A DNA stretch of 43,533 nt from Halobacteriovoraceae bacterium (GCA_002715375.1 PAZA01000071.1:1-43533), one strand, 5' to 3'; counted from the stretch's first letter, positions 19,608 to 29,436 are shown. Notes: a model not told the origin generated them from the letters alone. Made by a program: numbers and translations.

Positions 19608-21071
19608 TTATTTAATCTGAAATATCCCTGAAAGAATTCTTTCTGATGTTGATGACTCTAAATCATCCGGTATAACTTTTCCTGTGCCAAAAAAGACAAA
19701 TGGTACTTGAAACTCACTTAAATTAAATACTGTTCCAAAATTAGCGCACAAATCCATCATCGAAATTGAAATCCCATCTGATAAAGCCTTGTACTTATTT
19801 AATATTTTTTTATTATAATTTTCAGAATGAATTGCAGAAAGAGACAAAATAATTTCTACATACTTAAAAACACGCTTTAGGCTTTCTACAAAACTCTTTA
19901 TATCAATGTCATCTTTTTCTGAGACTCTAAAGTCGATAAACACTGATTTGTTTTTCTCTACAGATTTTTTGGATACTGAAACTATTTCGGCAATATTATT
20001 GGTCGACACCTTCTCAATCAAAAAAATCTTTTCTGAGAAACTATCTGTTTTTTCTAAACTATCTTTTGAGTACTCGATCAACACTGAATCTTTTTTCAAA
20101 GAACAGATCTTTTTAATCATTGAACTTTGCCCACAAGAAGTTTCTGATACAAGAACAGTAATCGTAGGTTCTATCTCACTATCAACTTTTGAAAAGAGTG
20201 GCATTTTTAATGAAATTTCTTTTGTCATCTCTCTCAAGCAGAAGTCAAAAACAGCTTCTTCATTTTCAATCTCTTCATCAGATAACTCAAATAAGATCTT
20301 CTTAATTATCTTATTAATAAAAGCTGGACTTATATCAAATGTCTTCAACGTGGAGGTTAATTGATTTAAGCATTTTCTTTCCTCTCCAGATATATTATCA
20401 ATAACTCTTTTCATTGAACCTACAAGATTTTCCAAGTTTTTTATTTTCTCATTCTGATTCTCTAGCCTGCTATCTATGTTAAGTGCCATATCATTATGAG
20501 AACCAAGGCTCATTTTATTTTCACTACGAGTAACTTCTCTTTCTTCGATAATTTCTTTAAATTCAGAATCATCAAATTTACTTGACAATGGATTAGGTGA
20601 ATCAACTGCTTCCCTTAATCCTATATTTGAATCATTTCCTTTCGATGAATCAGGGTTATTTCCACTATCTGAATCCAAAAAATCATCCAGGGATATGTTT
20701 ACACCACCTTTTGTGGTATTAACTTTTTTATTAAGACCCAAATCACCGTAGCCACTCCCTTTCGATGCACCTCCACTAACTACCATATTTTTTCTCGGCT
20801 TGTGATTATCGATCATATTTGATAAATAGTTCGAGCTATTTTTATAAAATTTTTCATGCTGTTCATCATCAAGAACTTTGTCTACATTAGTTTTCTTAAC
20901 ATAACTTTTTTCAGAAATCGCTGCTGTTATCTCAATCCTCTTACTCTTAAAAGCACCCTTTATGCCTTTATTTGTAATAGTCTTTAATATAATCGCATCT
21001 GGTCCTAGCTCTTTCTTTATACTTTTTAAAGCTTCTTCAAGAGTATCTGCCTCAAATTTTCTTACAAACAT
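19608..21071 (-). CDS. flhF: FlhF-like protein with degenerate SRP-type GTPase domain
   Basis: FlhF B-domain MFVRKFEADTLEEALKSIKKELGPDAIILKT and C-terminal PFVFFGTGKVIPDDLE; position between flhA and flhG. Nucleotide-binding motifs degenerate. Confidence 0.85.
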   Translation of the reverse strand: MFVRKFEADTLEEALKSIKKELGPDAIILKTITNKGIKGAFKSKRIEITAAISEKSYVKKTNVDKVLDDEQHEKFYKNSSNYLSNMIDNHKPRKNMVVSGGASKGSGYGDLGLNKKVNTTKGGVNISLDDFLDSDSGNNPDSSKGNDSNIGLREAVDSPNPLSSKFDDSEFKEIIEEREVTRSENKMSLGSHNDMALNIDSRLENQNEKIKNLENLVGSMKRVIDNISGEERKCLNQLTSTLKTFDISPAFINKIIKKILFELSDEEIENEEAVFDFCLREMTKEISLKMPLFSKVDSEIEPTITVLVSETSCGQSSMIKKICSLKKDSVLIEYSKDSLEKTDSFSEKIFLIEKVSTNNIAEIVSVSKKSVEKNKSVFIDFRVSEKDDIDIKSFVESLKRVFKYVEIILSLSAIHSENYNKKILNKYKALSDGISISMMDLCANFGTVFNLSEFQVPFVFFGTGKVIPDDLESSTSERILSGIFQIK

Positions 21072-23147
21072 TTATAACCTCACAGTACCTAATGATTTTA
21101 TTTTCGTATCCGGACCTAGTTCGTTGTGACTAATTACAATTAAATTTGGTATAAATTTTTCTGTTAGCTTTTTAAAATGAGGCCTAACAACTGGCGAACA
21201 AAGAAGGACCATTTTTTCCCCTAACCCAGTTGCTTCTTCAATTTTTTCGTTAAGCAATGTTAAAATATTTTGGGTTATCTGTGGGTCAAGAGATAACTGC
21301 TGTCCAGATTCCGTTTCTACCATATTTTGAACAATTAACTCTTCTAAGGTTCTATCCAAACTATATAATGGAATCTCATCTTCAGCATTTTTAACACTTT
21401 CTGAGATAGTACGATAAAGGGCCTGCCTGGCAAATTCGGTCAGTAAAGATGCATCTTTTACAGAAATTCCATATTCACATAAAGACTCTAAAATAGTCCT
21501 AAGATCTCTTACTGAGACACCCTCTCGAAGAAGGTTTTTGGCTACAGATAAGACAGTACCTAGAGGCAATATCTCTGGAATTAAATCACTGACTACTTTC
21601 GGGTACTGTTCTTTGAAATTATCTAAAACATTAACGAGTTCTTGTCTTCCGAATAATTCATGCAAATTGGATTTTAAAACCTCTGTTAAATGAGTTGCAA
21701 TAACAGTTGATAAGTCAACAACAGTGTATCCATTATACTGAGCTTCATCTCTTTGATCTTCTGTTATCCAAACTGCTGGCAATCCAAATACTGGCTCAAT
21801 TGTTTCTACGCCTTCCATTTTCTCAATGACTGTTCCTGGATCCATGGCCAAAAAGTGATCTGAAAGAAGTTCACCCTTTGCAACCTCTATACCTTTTATT
21901 TTTAATGAATATCCACCAGGTTTTAATTCCAAATTATCTTTAATTCTGACCGAAGGGATTATTACACCCCAATCAAGTGCAAATTGCTTTCGTATATGAG
22001 TGATTCTTTCTAATAAATCACCATTCTGTTCAGAATCGACAAAGTTTACCAATCCATAACCTATTTCTAATTCAATAAGCTCAAGGGGCAATAACTCTTC
22101 CAAATTGTCTGGAGCTTGCTCTTTCTCCGATGTTTGTCTTTCCTTATCTTCTATCTCTTTTCTCTCACTGCTTTTTTCGATCCTATATGCCACAAACATC
22201 AGGATGCACCCGACAACAATAAAAGGTAGCTTCGGCAGTCCAGGAATTATTGCAAAAATAAATAAAACAGATGCAGAAAAATAAATTGCTTTGGGGTGAA
22301 GCTTAAGTTGATTACCTACCTGTACCCCTAAAGAAAACTCCGTATTGTTTCTAGTTGCAATAACACCAGCAGCAGTAGATATAATTAGAGCAGGAATTTG
22401 GGTAACCAAACCATCTCCAACAGTTAACAAAGTAAAAGTTTCGGCTGCCCCTGAAAAGTCTAGCCCACCTTGGACCATCCCAACAACTATCCCCCCGATA
22501 ACATTTATTACAGTAATCAAAATCCCTGCTATCGCATCCCCACGGACAAATTTTGAAGCACCATCCATAGACCCATAAAAGTCTGCTTCTTCTGCAACTT
22601 CCTTTCTTCTGTTCTTGGCTTGCTCTTCATCTATAAGCCCAGCATTTAAATCAGCGTCAATCGCCATTTGCTTTCCTGGCATCGCATCTAATGTAAACCT
22701 AGCTGCGACCTCAGCAACTCTTCCTGAACCTTTTGTTATAACAACGAAGTTTATTATTACCAGAATTATAAAAACTATAATTCCAACAACGTAGTTCCCC
22801 TCAACAACAAATTCCCCAAACGATCTTATTATTTGGCCAGCTGCTGATGTTCCATCGGAAGAACCTCTTAACAAGATATTCCTTGTGGAAGCAACGTTCA
22901 AAGAAAGTCTAAATAATGTAGTAAGCAGAAGGACAGTTGGAAAAGTTGAAAAATCAAGAGGTTTTCTTGAGTAAATAGAAACTAATAAAACAATAAGAGA
23001 AAAAGATAAAACCAAAGAAAGAAAAAGATCCAAAACAACTGGATGGATAGGAATAACCATCACGCAAAGGATTAGAAATGCACCGAATGCAACTGCTAAA
23101 TCTGAGTTGCTTGTAAATATTTTAAATTTTCCTAAAAAACTGTTCAT
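21072..23147 (-). CDS. flhA: flagellar export apparatus protein FlhA
   Basis: FPTVLLLTTLFRLSLNVASTRNIL, FVVITKGSGRVAEVAARFTLDAMPGKQMAIDADLNAG. Confidence 0.98.
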   Translation of the reverse strand: MNSFLGKFKIFTSNSDLAVAFGAFLILCVMVIPIHPVVLDLFLSLVLSFSLIVLLVSIYSRKPLDFSTFPTVLLLTTLFRLSLNVASTRNILLRGSSDGTSAAGQIIRSFGEFVVEGNYVVGIIVFIILVIINFVVITKGSGRVAEVAARFTLDAMPGKQMAIDADLNAGLIDEEQAKNRRKEVAEEADFYGSMDGASKFVRGDAIAGILITVINVIGGIVVGMVQGGLDFSGAAETFTLLTVGDGLVTQIPALIISTAAGVIATRNNTEFSLGVQVGNQLKLHPKAIYFSASVLFIFAIIPGLPKLPFIVVGCILMFVAYRIEKSSERKEIEDKERQTSEKEQAPDNLEELLPLELIELEIGYGLVNFVDSEQNGDLLERITHIRKQFALDWGVIIPSVRIKDNLELKPGGYSLKIKGIEVAKGELLSDHFLAMDPGTVIEKMEGVETIEPVFGLPAVWITEDQRDEAQYNGYTVVDLSTVIATHLTEVLKSNLHELFGRQELVNVLDNFKEQYPKVVSDLIPEILPLGTVLSVAKNLLREGVSVRDLRTILESLCEYGISVKDASLLTEFARQALYRTISESVKNAEDEIPLYSLDRTLEELIVQNMVETESGQQLSLDPQITQNILTLLNEKIEEATGLGEKMVLLCSPVVRPHFKKLTEKFIPNLIVISHNELGPDTKIKSLGTVRL

Positions 23148-23171
23148 CCATGAACACCTTTTTCTAACTCA

Positions 23172-24248
23172 TTAAGAAAGGGCTTTCTCTTTCCTTTTTA
23201 ATTTGTAAACAAAAGCCAAAATTTCTGCTACAGCCTTATATAAAACTCGAGGTATCTCTTCCCCAACTTTAACTGAATTGTACAAGTTTCTTGCTAAAGG
23301 GATATTCTCCACTAAAGGAATATTATTCTCTTTTGCGATTTCTCTTATTCTTAAAGCTAAATGATCCTTACCCTTTGCAATAACTTTTGGAGAAACCATA
23401 TTTTCTTTATCATACTTGACTGCCACACTGTAATGGGTAGGGTTTGTAACAATTACATCAGCTGTGGGAACATCATTCATCATCCTTTTTTGGGCCATCT
23501 CCCTTTGAATTGTCCTAATTCTTTGCTTAATCTCTGGGTCCCCTTCCTGCTCTTTAGTCTCTCTCTTTGCGGCTTCTTTTGTTTGCCTCAATTTATTTTG
23601 ATAGGAGATTTTTTGATAAGCGAAATCCAGTATGGCCACAAGAATCATCCCAATTAATATCAAAAAGGCTAACTTAATAAGTATCCACATTCCATGAAAA
23701 AAAGAGTTTTGAAACTCTAAATGAAGGAAGCCTCGATAACTATAAATATCTTCTTTCAAAAAGTAATAGGTAATAGATAAAATAAAAACAAATTTTAAAA
23801 TTGCCTTTAAACCTTCCGCTAAGGACCTGACAGAAAAAAGTTTTTTTACGCCACTAATAGGGTTGATTCTTTCTAATTTTAATTCTAATACTTGTGGAGC
23901 GAAAAGAAGACCTATTTGAGCAATATTTGAAAGGAAAGATACAATACCTGCAACTGCCATTACAGGGGCACAACACTTCAACATTGTCATTGCACTTTTT
24001 TCAACAAACTTCTTAAATAGGTCTTCTCTAAAAGTTTTATCGTACTCAATATTTGATATCCATTCAAAATACATTGAAATTTGTTCAAAAACAAAAGTCA
24101 TTGAAAGACCTATCGTTAAAATAGATGCGGATAGAATTAAAACACTATTAAGCTCTTTAGAAGAAGCTACTTCTCCTCTTTGACGAAATTCTTCTATCCT
24201 ACGAGCGGACGGTTCTTCCGTTTTTTCTGAATCGTTTTCTTCTTCCAT
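23172..24248 (-). CDS. flhB: flagellar export switch protein FlhB
   Basis: EKTEEPSARRIEEFRQRGEVASSKEL and autocleavage motif VTNPTHYSVAVKYD. Confidence 0.98.
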   Translation of the reverse strand: MEEENDSEKTEEPSARRIEEFRQRGEVASSKELNSVLILSASILTIGLSMTFVFEQISMYFEWISNIEYDKTFREDLFKKFVEKSAMTMLKCCAPVMAVAGIVSFLSNIAQIGLLFAPQVLELKLERINPISGVKKLFSVRSLAEGLKAILKFVFILSITYYFLKEDIYSYRGFLHLEFQNSFFHGMWILIKLAFLILIGMILVAILDFAYQKISYQNKLRQTKEAAKRETKEQEGDPEIKQRIRTIQREMAQKRMMNDVPTADVIVTNPTHYSVAVKYDKENMVSPKVIAKGKDHLALRIREIAKENNIPLVENIPLARNLYNSVKVGEEIPRVLYKAVAEILAFVYKLKRKEKALS

Positions 24249-24251
24249 AAT

Positions 24252-25046
24252 TTAATTTATAAAATTAAACCAAGTCCCTAACTGCTTGGTATAAATGTTA
24301 AAAGCAATATAAAAAAATTCGTCTATAATAAAGTAAAATACAATCAAACCTAAACCTATATTTACAACAAAACTGACTAATAAAACATTCATCTGTGGAA
24401 CTAGCCTAGTCACAATCCCAAGAAGGACAATAATCAATACGTTAATAAATATAATCGGAGAAGAGAGCATCAAAATTGAAGCGAAAGCTGATTTAAAAAA
24501 GTAAAAGTAATAGTTAGAAAAGTCTTTTGCCTCGATTAATTGATTAAAGTTTAAACTTTTAAAAGAAATTAGTAGCCCCTGGAACATTGGTATTAAAGCA
24601 CCAGATGAAATTATTAAAATTATCATAGACCATGTAATTAATTTTTCAAAAGGACCTGTTGACTGTGCCATACTTGGGTCAAAATAATTTACAGCACTAA
24701 AACCTACCTGTTGGGTTAAAACAGAACCTGCGCCTACAAAAATACTCATAATAATTTTGACAAAAAAACCGATCAACAAACCTGTTAAGACATAAACAAT
24801 CGTTAAAATCCAAAAATTATCTAAACCCACAATATCGATATCTCTATAAATATATGGATAAACAGATGATCCCAAAGCAAAAGTAAGCATTAAGCTAGTC
24901 AAAACTTTCACCATATTTGGAATATTGATTTGATCAAATAGAGGCAGTTGAATTAGAATCGCTAAAATTCTAGAAAAGCAAAGCCAAAATGCTATAACCT
25001 GTCTATAATCTGTGATTCTAATATCTATCATTTTCCTGATACCCAC
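24252..25046 (-). CDS. fliR: flagellar biosynthesis protein FliR
   Basis: Six-TM protein between fliQ and flhB; LTQQVGFSAVNYFDPSMAQSTGPF. Start may be MIDIRITDY slightly downstream. Confidence 0.93.
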   Translation of the reverse strand: MGIRKMIDIRITDYRQVIAFWLCFSRILAILIQLPLFDQINIPNMVKVLTSLMLTFALGSSVYPYIYRDIDIVGLDNFWILTIVYVLTGLLIGFFVKIIMSIFVGAGSVLTQQVGFSAVNYFDPSMAQSTGPFEKLITWSMIILIISSGALIPMFQGLLISFKSLNFNQLIEAKDFSNYYFYFFKSAFASILMLSSPIIFINVLIIVLLGIVTRLVPQMNVLLVSFVVNIGLGLIVFYFIIDEFFYIAFNIYTKQLGTWFNFIN

Positions 25047-25303
25047 TTCGGAATATTTACAATCAACTCCGTCGTAAAGTTAGTAATCGTATCACTCATC
25101 CATGGAGCGCAAATAACCATTGCTCCTACGATAACAACTATTTTAGGTATAAATGAAAGAGTTTGTTCGTTAATCTGTGTGACCGCTTGAAATAAAGAAA
25201 CAAGAATACCCATTAACAATGCGCCTATAAGCATCGGCGATGATATCAAAAGAGCAACCTTAATTGCTTGTTTTAAAACGTCTCCAACAAAGTTATTTTC
25301 CAT
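25028..25303 (-). CDS. fliQ: flagellar biosynthesis protein FliQ
   Basis: 91 aa, SPMLIGALLMGILVSLFQAVTQINEQTLSFIPKI. Confidence 0.97.
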   Translation of the reverse strand: MENNFVGDVLKQAIKVALLISSPMLIGALLMGILVSLFQAVTQINEQTLSFIPKIVVIVGAMVICAPWMSDTITNFTTELIVNIPKWVSGK

Positions 25304-25310
25304 AAAAACC

Positions 25311-26054
25311 TCAAGCGCTAAATGATCTTAGAATTGAACCTGTAACTAATTGCCAACCATCCACTAAAACAAAAAGAAGTAATTTAAATGGCAATGAAAC
25401 AACAATTGGTGGCAACATCATCATTCCCATTGCCATTAATACTGAAGCTATCACCATATCCAAAATAAGAAATGGAATATAAAGAAGAAACCCTATTTGA
25501 AATGCTGTTTTTAATTCAGAAATAATAAAAGCAGGTATAAGAAAATGAAGAGGTACTTCATCAACATTATAAGGAGCCTTCTTCCCTGTAATGTCATAAA
25601 AAAGTCCAATGTCTTTTTTTCTTACTTCCTTTGTCATGAAGCTTCTTAAGCTTAACTCTATTATCTTTAAAGATTCTGTTGTTTTTATTTGTTTATCCAT
25701 ATAAGGAACGACAGCTTCATAATATATCTTTTCACCAGTTGGCTGCATTACAAACGCGGTTAAAAATAGTGCAAAGCCAATTAGAAGTTGATTTGGTGGC
25801 ATATTTTGAGTACCGATGGCCTGTCTCATAAAAGATAAAACTACTATTATTCTGGTAAAGCATGTACAAAGAATTATCACAGCAGGTGCTAAAGTTATAA
25901 TTGTAAAAAGCACAAGAACTTCAAGCGTGTCTACTAAATTTGCTCCCTTTCCAAAATTTACAGAAAGACCAGGTAGTCCGAACTCCCCTTTGTCAGCGAA
26001 AGAAGACTCTATTAAAATTAAAATTAAAAACAAAAACTTAAATATAAACTTCAT
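25311..26054 (-). CDS. fliP: flagellar biosynthesis protein FliP
   Basis: LAPAVIILCTCFTRIIVVLSFMRQAIGTQNMPPNQLLIGFALFLTAFVM. Confidence 0.98.
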   Translation of the reverse strand: MKFIFKFLFLILILIESSFADKGEFGLPGLSVNFGKGANLVDTLEVLVLFTIITLAPAVIILCTCFTRIIVVLSFMRQAIGTQNMPPNQLLIGFALFLTAFVMQPTGEKIYYEAVVPYMDKQIKTTESLKIIELSLRSFMTKEVRKKDIGLFYDITGKKAPYNVDEVPLHFLIPAFIISELKTAFQIGFLLYIPFLILDMVIASVLMAMGMMMLPPIVVSLPFKLLLFVLVDGWQLVTGSILRSFSA

Positions 26055-26073
26055 TTAATAACCTTTCTTCAAC

Positions 26074-27174
26074 TTATTGAAGAGGCTTAAGATCTCTTAA
26101 TTTTGTTTTTATTTGATCAGAAAACCTTTCTTTTCTATTCTTACCAGTTTTTATCTCTTTATTTTTTAAATCATTTATATTATCTTCTTTTAACTTAAAA
26201 TCTTTACTACCTTTATTTGCATCATCTAAATTCATGTCAAAGTTACTTCCAACCAAGGACATTTCACCACTTTTTATCACAGCATTTTTATCCTTTAGCT
26301 CTGTTATTAAATTTACTCCCTGCTCAGACGACCCTAAAAGTAATACTTGGTCATAAACTTTAACTACTAAAAGATTTTTCTTAGGACCAAGATAGGTTGA
26401 ACTTAATATTGAAACGCCTTCGTTATTCTTCAAAAAGCCTACTTTCCCCTTTTTAAAAAATCCCTTCTTAAAAAGGAAAAATACTCCATAAAGAAAACCA
26501 ATTATTATAAAAATAAAAACAATAAACTTAATTAGGTAATCATTAATTCCATTTTTTTCTTTCTTCTTTAATGTACTTGAAAGAGCTAGTTTAATTTCAT
26601 CTTCATTCATTTGATTATTTTTTTCAATTTTTTCTTCTTTTACATCGACCTTATCTTTCAGAAGCTTATCCAAATATGATTCGTCATATTTCAAAGCATC
26701 ACTCTTAACTATTCTTTTTTTATTCTGATTAGGCTTCTTATTTAGAAAAGATTTTCCTTTTTTAGTTTTAAAATATTTATCAAGAGGAAAACTCGCTAGA
26801 ATCTTATTTTTTTTAACCTTAATATTAATATCTCTATTTTCTAATCCATGATTATTTTTGAATAATATTCTTACTCGAACATCATCTTTGCTATATTGAT
26901 AAGCTAGCAAAGTCGTATTAAATTTCTCACTTCCTAAAGTGGTTTTCTTCTCAATCTTTGGCCAAACCACTGAAGAAGGAAATGTCAGTTGTAAAATATT
27001 TTTTTTCAGTAATATAGATGGTTTATTTTTAATACTTCCCTTAAACTTTACTTCCAACTCACCTTTATTGAAGTTTTGTTTAAAATTTATATCGTTAATA
27101 CTTAATTTTGAATAAGCCTCTGGAAATCCATATAAAAAAACCAAAGCAACTATAATTTTTAATTTTAAATTCAT
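26074..27174 (-). CDS. fliO: FliO-like protein with extended N-terminal (AMIN-like) extracytoplasmic domain
   Basis: Between fliN and fliP; signal peptide; TM LIKFIVFIFIIIGFLYGVFFLF followed by FliO-like GVSILSSTYLGPKKNLLVVKVYDQVLLLGSSEQGVNLITEL. Confidence 0.8.
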   Translation of the reverse strand: MNLKLKIIVALVFLYGFPEAYSKLSINDINFKQNFNKGELEVKFKGSIKNKPSILLKKNILQLTFPSSVVWPKIEKKTTLGSEKFNTTLLAYQYSKDDVRVRILFKNNHGLENRDINIKVKKNKILASFPLDKYFKTKKGKSFLNKKPNQNKKRIVKSDALKYDESYLDKLLKDKVDVKEEKIEKNNQMNEDEIKLALSSTLKKKEKNGINDYLIKFIVFIFIIIGFLYGVFFLFKKGFFKKGKVGFLKNNEGVSILSSTYLGPKKNLLVVKVYDQVLLLGSSEQGVNLITELKDKNAVIKSGEMSLVGSNFDMNLDDANKGSKDFKLKEDNINDLKNKEIKTGKNRKERFSDQIKTKLRDLKPLQ

Positions 27175-27185
27175 TTTTCCCTCGG

Positions 27186-27551
27186 TTACTTTATTGTTTC
27201 AATTCTTTCAATAGGACTAATTATTTCTTTTATTCTCACTCCAAATTTCTCATTAACAACGACAACTTCTCCTTTAGCCACAAGCTTTCCATTGACTAAA
27301 ATCTCTAAAGGCTCACCAGCTAATTTATTAAGCTCTAGAACTGAACCCTGACCAAGTTGCAAAATATCTTTTATTAAAACCGTCGCTCTTCCTAATTCAA
27401 CAGTTACCTTAAGAGGAATATCTAAAATAAAATCAAGATTTTGAATTTTTAATTTATTTAAAGCATCATCACCAGCTTTAAAATCATCTGCAATCTCCCC
27501 TACTTTTATCTTTTTGACTTCACCTTCTTTTCTTTCTTCTTCTTCACTCAT
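27186..27551 (-). CDS. fliN: flagellar motor switch protein FliN
   Basis: SpoA domain [65 protein letters not shown]. Confidence 0.97.
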   Translation of the reverse strand: MSEEEERKEGEVKKIKVGEIADDFKAGDDALNKLKIQNLDFILDIPLKVTVELGRATVLIKDILQLGQGSVLELNKLAGEPLEILVNGKLVAKGEVVVVNEKFGVRIKEIISPIERIETIK

Positions 27552-27565
27552 TTTGTATTCCTCGT

Positions 27566-28657
27566 TTACGCTTCTGCTTCTTTTATATTATTCCCTTCCT
27601 TACTTTTTTCATCTTTATCAGTCACTAGCTCTTCATCTTCTATGACTTCTGTTATCTGAACTGATCTACTTCCCTTATAAACTCCGATAAGGCATTTCAT
27701 TTTTTCAACACCTTCAACAGTTAAGGAAACCTCACCTGAAGCCTCTTGACCTAGAGGAATTATGTCCCCAACTTCAAGGGTCACCAAATCACCTACACTC
27801 ATATTTGCCTCACCTAATTTTACAATCACTTCTGCAGAGGCATCTTTTATGTGACCGTTCATACAGTAAGTCCAAATACTATCTGCAAGATCACTATCTG
27901 TTTGAAAACTAGAACTAAGCTTTTGCTTAATAGGCTCGATTGTTGAGTAAGGAACGACAATCATTATCGTTCCAGAAGCGGATTCAAACTCTATTTCTAA
28001 AGTTGTGGCAATAATAACATCAGAAGGCGGAACAACTCCGACAAACTGTGGATTTATTTCTGTTCTAAGATATTGGGCATCGATTCTATGTACAGGAGCC
28101 CAAGACTCCTCTAAGTCATTTATGGCCATATCCATGACTTTCTTCATAAAAGAAAGTTCTATTTGAGTAAATTCCTTTCCTTCAATTTTTGTAAAGGGTC
28201 TATCAGTTCCACCAAAATAGGAGTCTATAATTGCATATGCTAATTTTGATTCAAAAACTAAAAGAGCAGGTCCTCTAAGCTCATTAAACCTCATAATACA
28301 CATACAAGATGGGATAGGTAGAGTGTTAACAAACTCTCCAAACTTTAATAAATCTGTTGAAATCATAGAAATTGTTGAAATTTTTCTAAGGGAGTTTGAA
28401 AGAGAAACTCGAAAAGATCTTATAAATCTTTCGTAAATTAATTCTAGAACGGGCATTCTTCCACGAATAACCCGGTCCTGGTTTGTTAAATCATAGGGTT
28501 GAATATTCTCATCTTCTTCCTCAAACTCAGCATCACCTTCAAGAAAGTCATCTTCAAGACCTCCTCCACCACCTCCGCCACCACCATCATCTGAATCCCC
28601 ATCGTTAACGGCGGTTAAAAGAGCATCAACCTCATCCTGACTTAAGACCTGGGCCAT
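27566..28657 (-). CDS. fliM: flagellar motor switch protein FliM
   Basis: N-terminal CheY-binding-like [10 protein letters not shown], poly-Gly linker, [30 protein letters not shown], SpoA C-terminus. Confidence 0.97.
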   Translation of the reverse strand: MAQVLSQDEVDALLTAVNDGDSDDGGGGGGGGGLEDDFLEGDAEFEEEDENIQPYDLTNQDRVIRGRMPVLELIYERFIRSFRVSLSNSLRKISTISMISTDLLKFGEFVNTLPIPSCMCIMRFNELRGPALLVFESKLAYAIIDSYFGGTDRPFTKIEGKEFTQIELSFMKKVMDMAINDLEESWAPVHRIDAQYLRTEINPQFVGVVPPSDVIIATTLEIEFESASGTIMIVVPYSTIEPIKQKLSSSFQTDSDLADSIWTYCMNGHIKDASAEVIVKLGEANMSVGDLVTLEVGDIIPLGQEASGEVSLTVEGVEKMKCLIGVYKGSRSVQITEVIEDEELVTDKDEKSKEGNNIKEAEA

Positions 28658-28692
28658 CTGTTCCCCTCCTAGGATTTATTAGGCCTAATCCT

Positions 28693-29238
28693 TTAATTCA
28701 CTTGAAACTGTGTATAATAAACATCAATAACACTTCCATCAATTAAGTAAGTATTTATAGCGGCCTTCAGCTCTTCCTTAAGATTATCTTTTCCTTCCAA
28801 CTTTAAAACATCCGTTGGCCTTTTAGAGTTAATGATTGTTATGACAGTATCTCTTATCTGAGCTTTTCTTGACCTAAATTCTTCTTCACTAGAAGTTTTA
28901 CTAAACCTTAAGACCACCTTTAAACGGAGGTATCTTCTTGGCCCATCTCCTTGAGCTAAGTTGGCAGTAAAGGGGTCCAATGAAAAATTTATTCCATCTT
29001 GTTCTTTTGCCTCTCCAGTCTCAGCTTCCTGGTCCTCTGCTTCTTTCATTTTTTTCATTTCAGCAGTAACCACATCTTTAATTGATTCCTGATTTTTTAA
29101 TGTTTGATGACTTTGCCATTGAAGAAAGGCAATGACCCCCATTAGAACTGCATTAACTAAAGTGATAATTAAGAGGAGTGGGTTTTTTCCAGATGAACCT
29201 TCATCTCCAGCTTCTGGTTTTGCTTCTTCTTCAGCCAT
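28693..29238 (-). CDS. fliL: flagellar basal body-associated protein FliL
   Basis: Single TM, FSLDPFTANLAQGDGPRRYLRLKVVLRFS, C-terminal IDVYYTQFQVN. Confidence 0.92.
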   Translation of the reverse strand: MAEEEAKPEAGDEGSSGKNPLLLIITLVNAVLMGVIAFLQWQSHQTLKNQESIKDVVTAEMKKMKEAEDQEAETGEAKEQDGINFSLDPFTANLAQGDGPRRYLRLKVVLRFSKTSSEEEFRSRKAQIRDTVITIINSKRPTDVLKLEGKDNLKEELKAAINTYLIDGSVIDVYYTQFQVN

Positions 29239-29272
29239 TTTTACCGTCCATGGTCCAATGGTTTCAAATTAT

Positions 29273-29305
29273 TAATAAGAAAATTCTTCCTGAATTTTCT
29301 TATTA
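29273..29305 (-). promoter_or_regulatory. 14-bp perfect inverted repeat in the fliL operon leader
   Basis: TAATAAGAAAATTC-TTCCT-GAATTTTCTTATTA (plus strand), 34 nt upstream of the fliL ATG and downstream of the predicted promoter; RNA loop is AGGAA. Confidence 0.6.
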
Positions 29306-29337
29306 TCAAGAGAAATCCTTTCTCTTATATGTCAAAA

Positions 29338-29366
29338 ATTATACATTTTTCCAAAATTTGGATCAA
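29338..29366 (-). promoter_or_regulatory. sigma70-type promoter for the flagellar operon
   Basis: Minus-strand TTGATC (29361-29366), N17, perfect TATAAT (29338-29343), 100 nt upstream of fliL. Confidence 0.65.
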
Positions 29367-29436
29367 GATAAGGACTTTTAAAGATAAAAATCTGCCGGTT
29401 TGTGCATCATGCTTGACAAAGTTTTTGTTTTAACAA

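Noticed and set aside
19906-20364. 152-aa plus-strand ORF antisense to flhF
   Set aside because: Low-complexity Ser/Phe/Ile-rich shadow ORF; no start context or family similarity.
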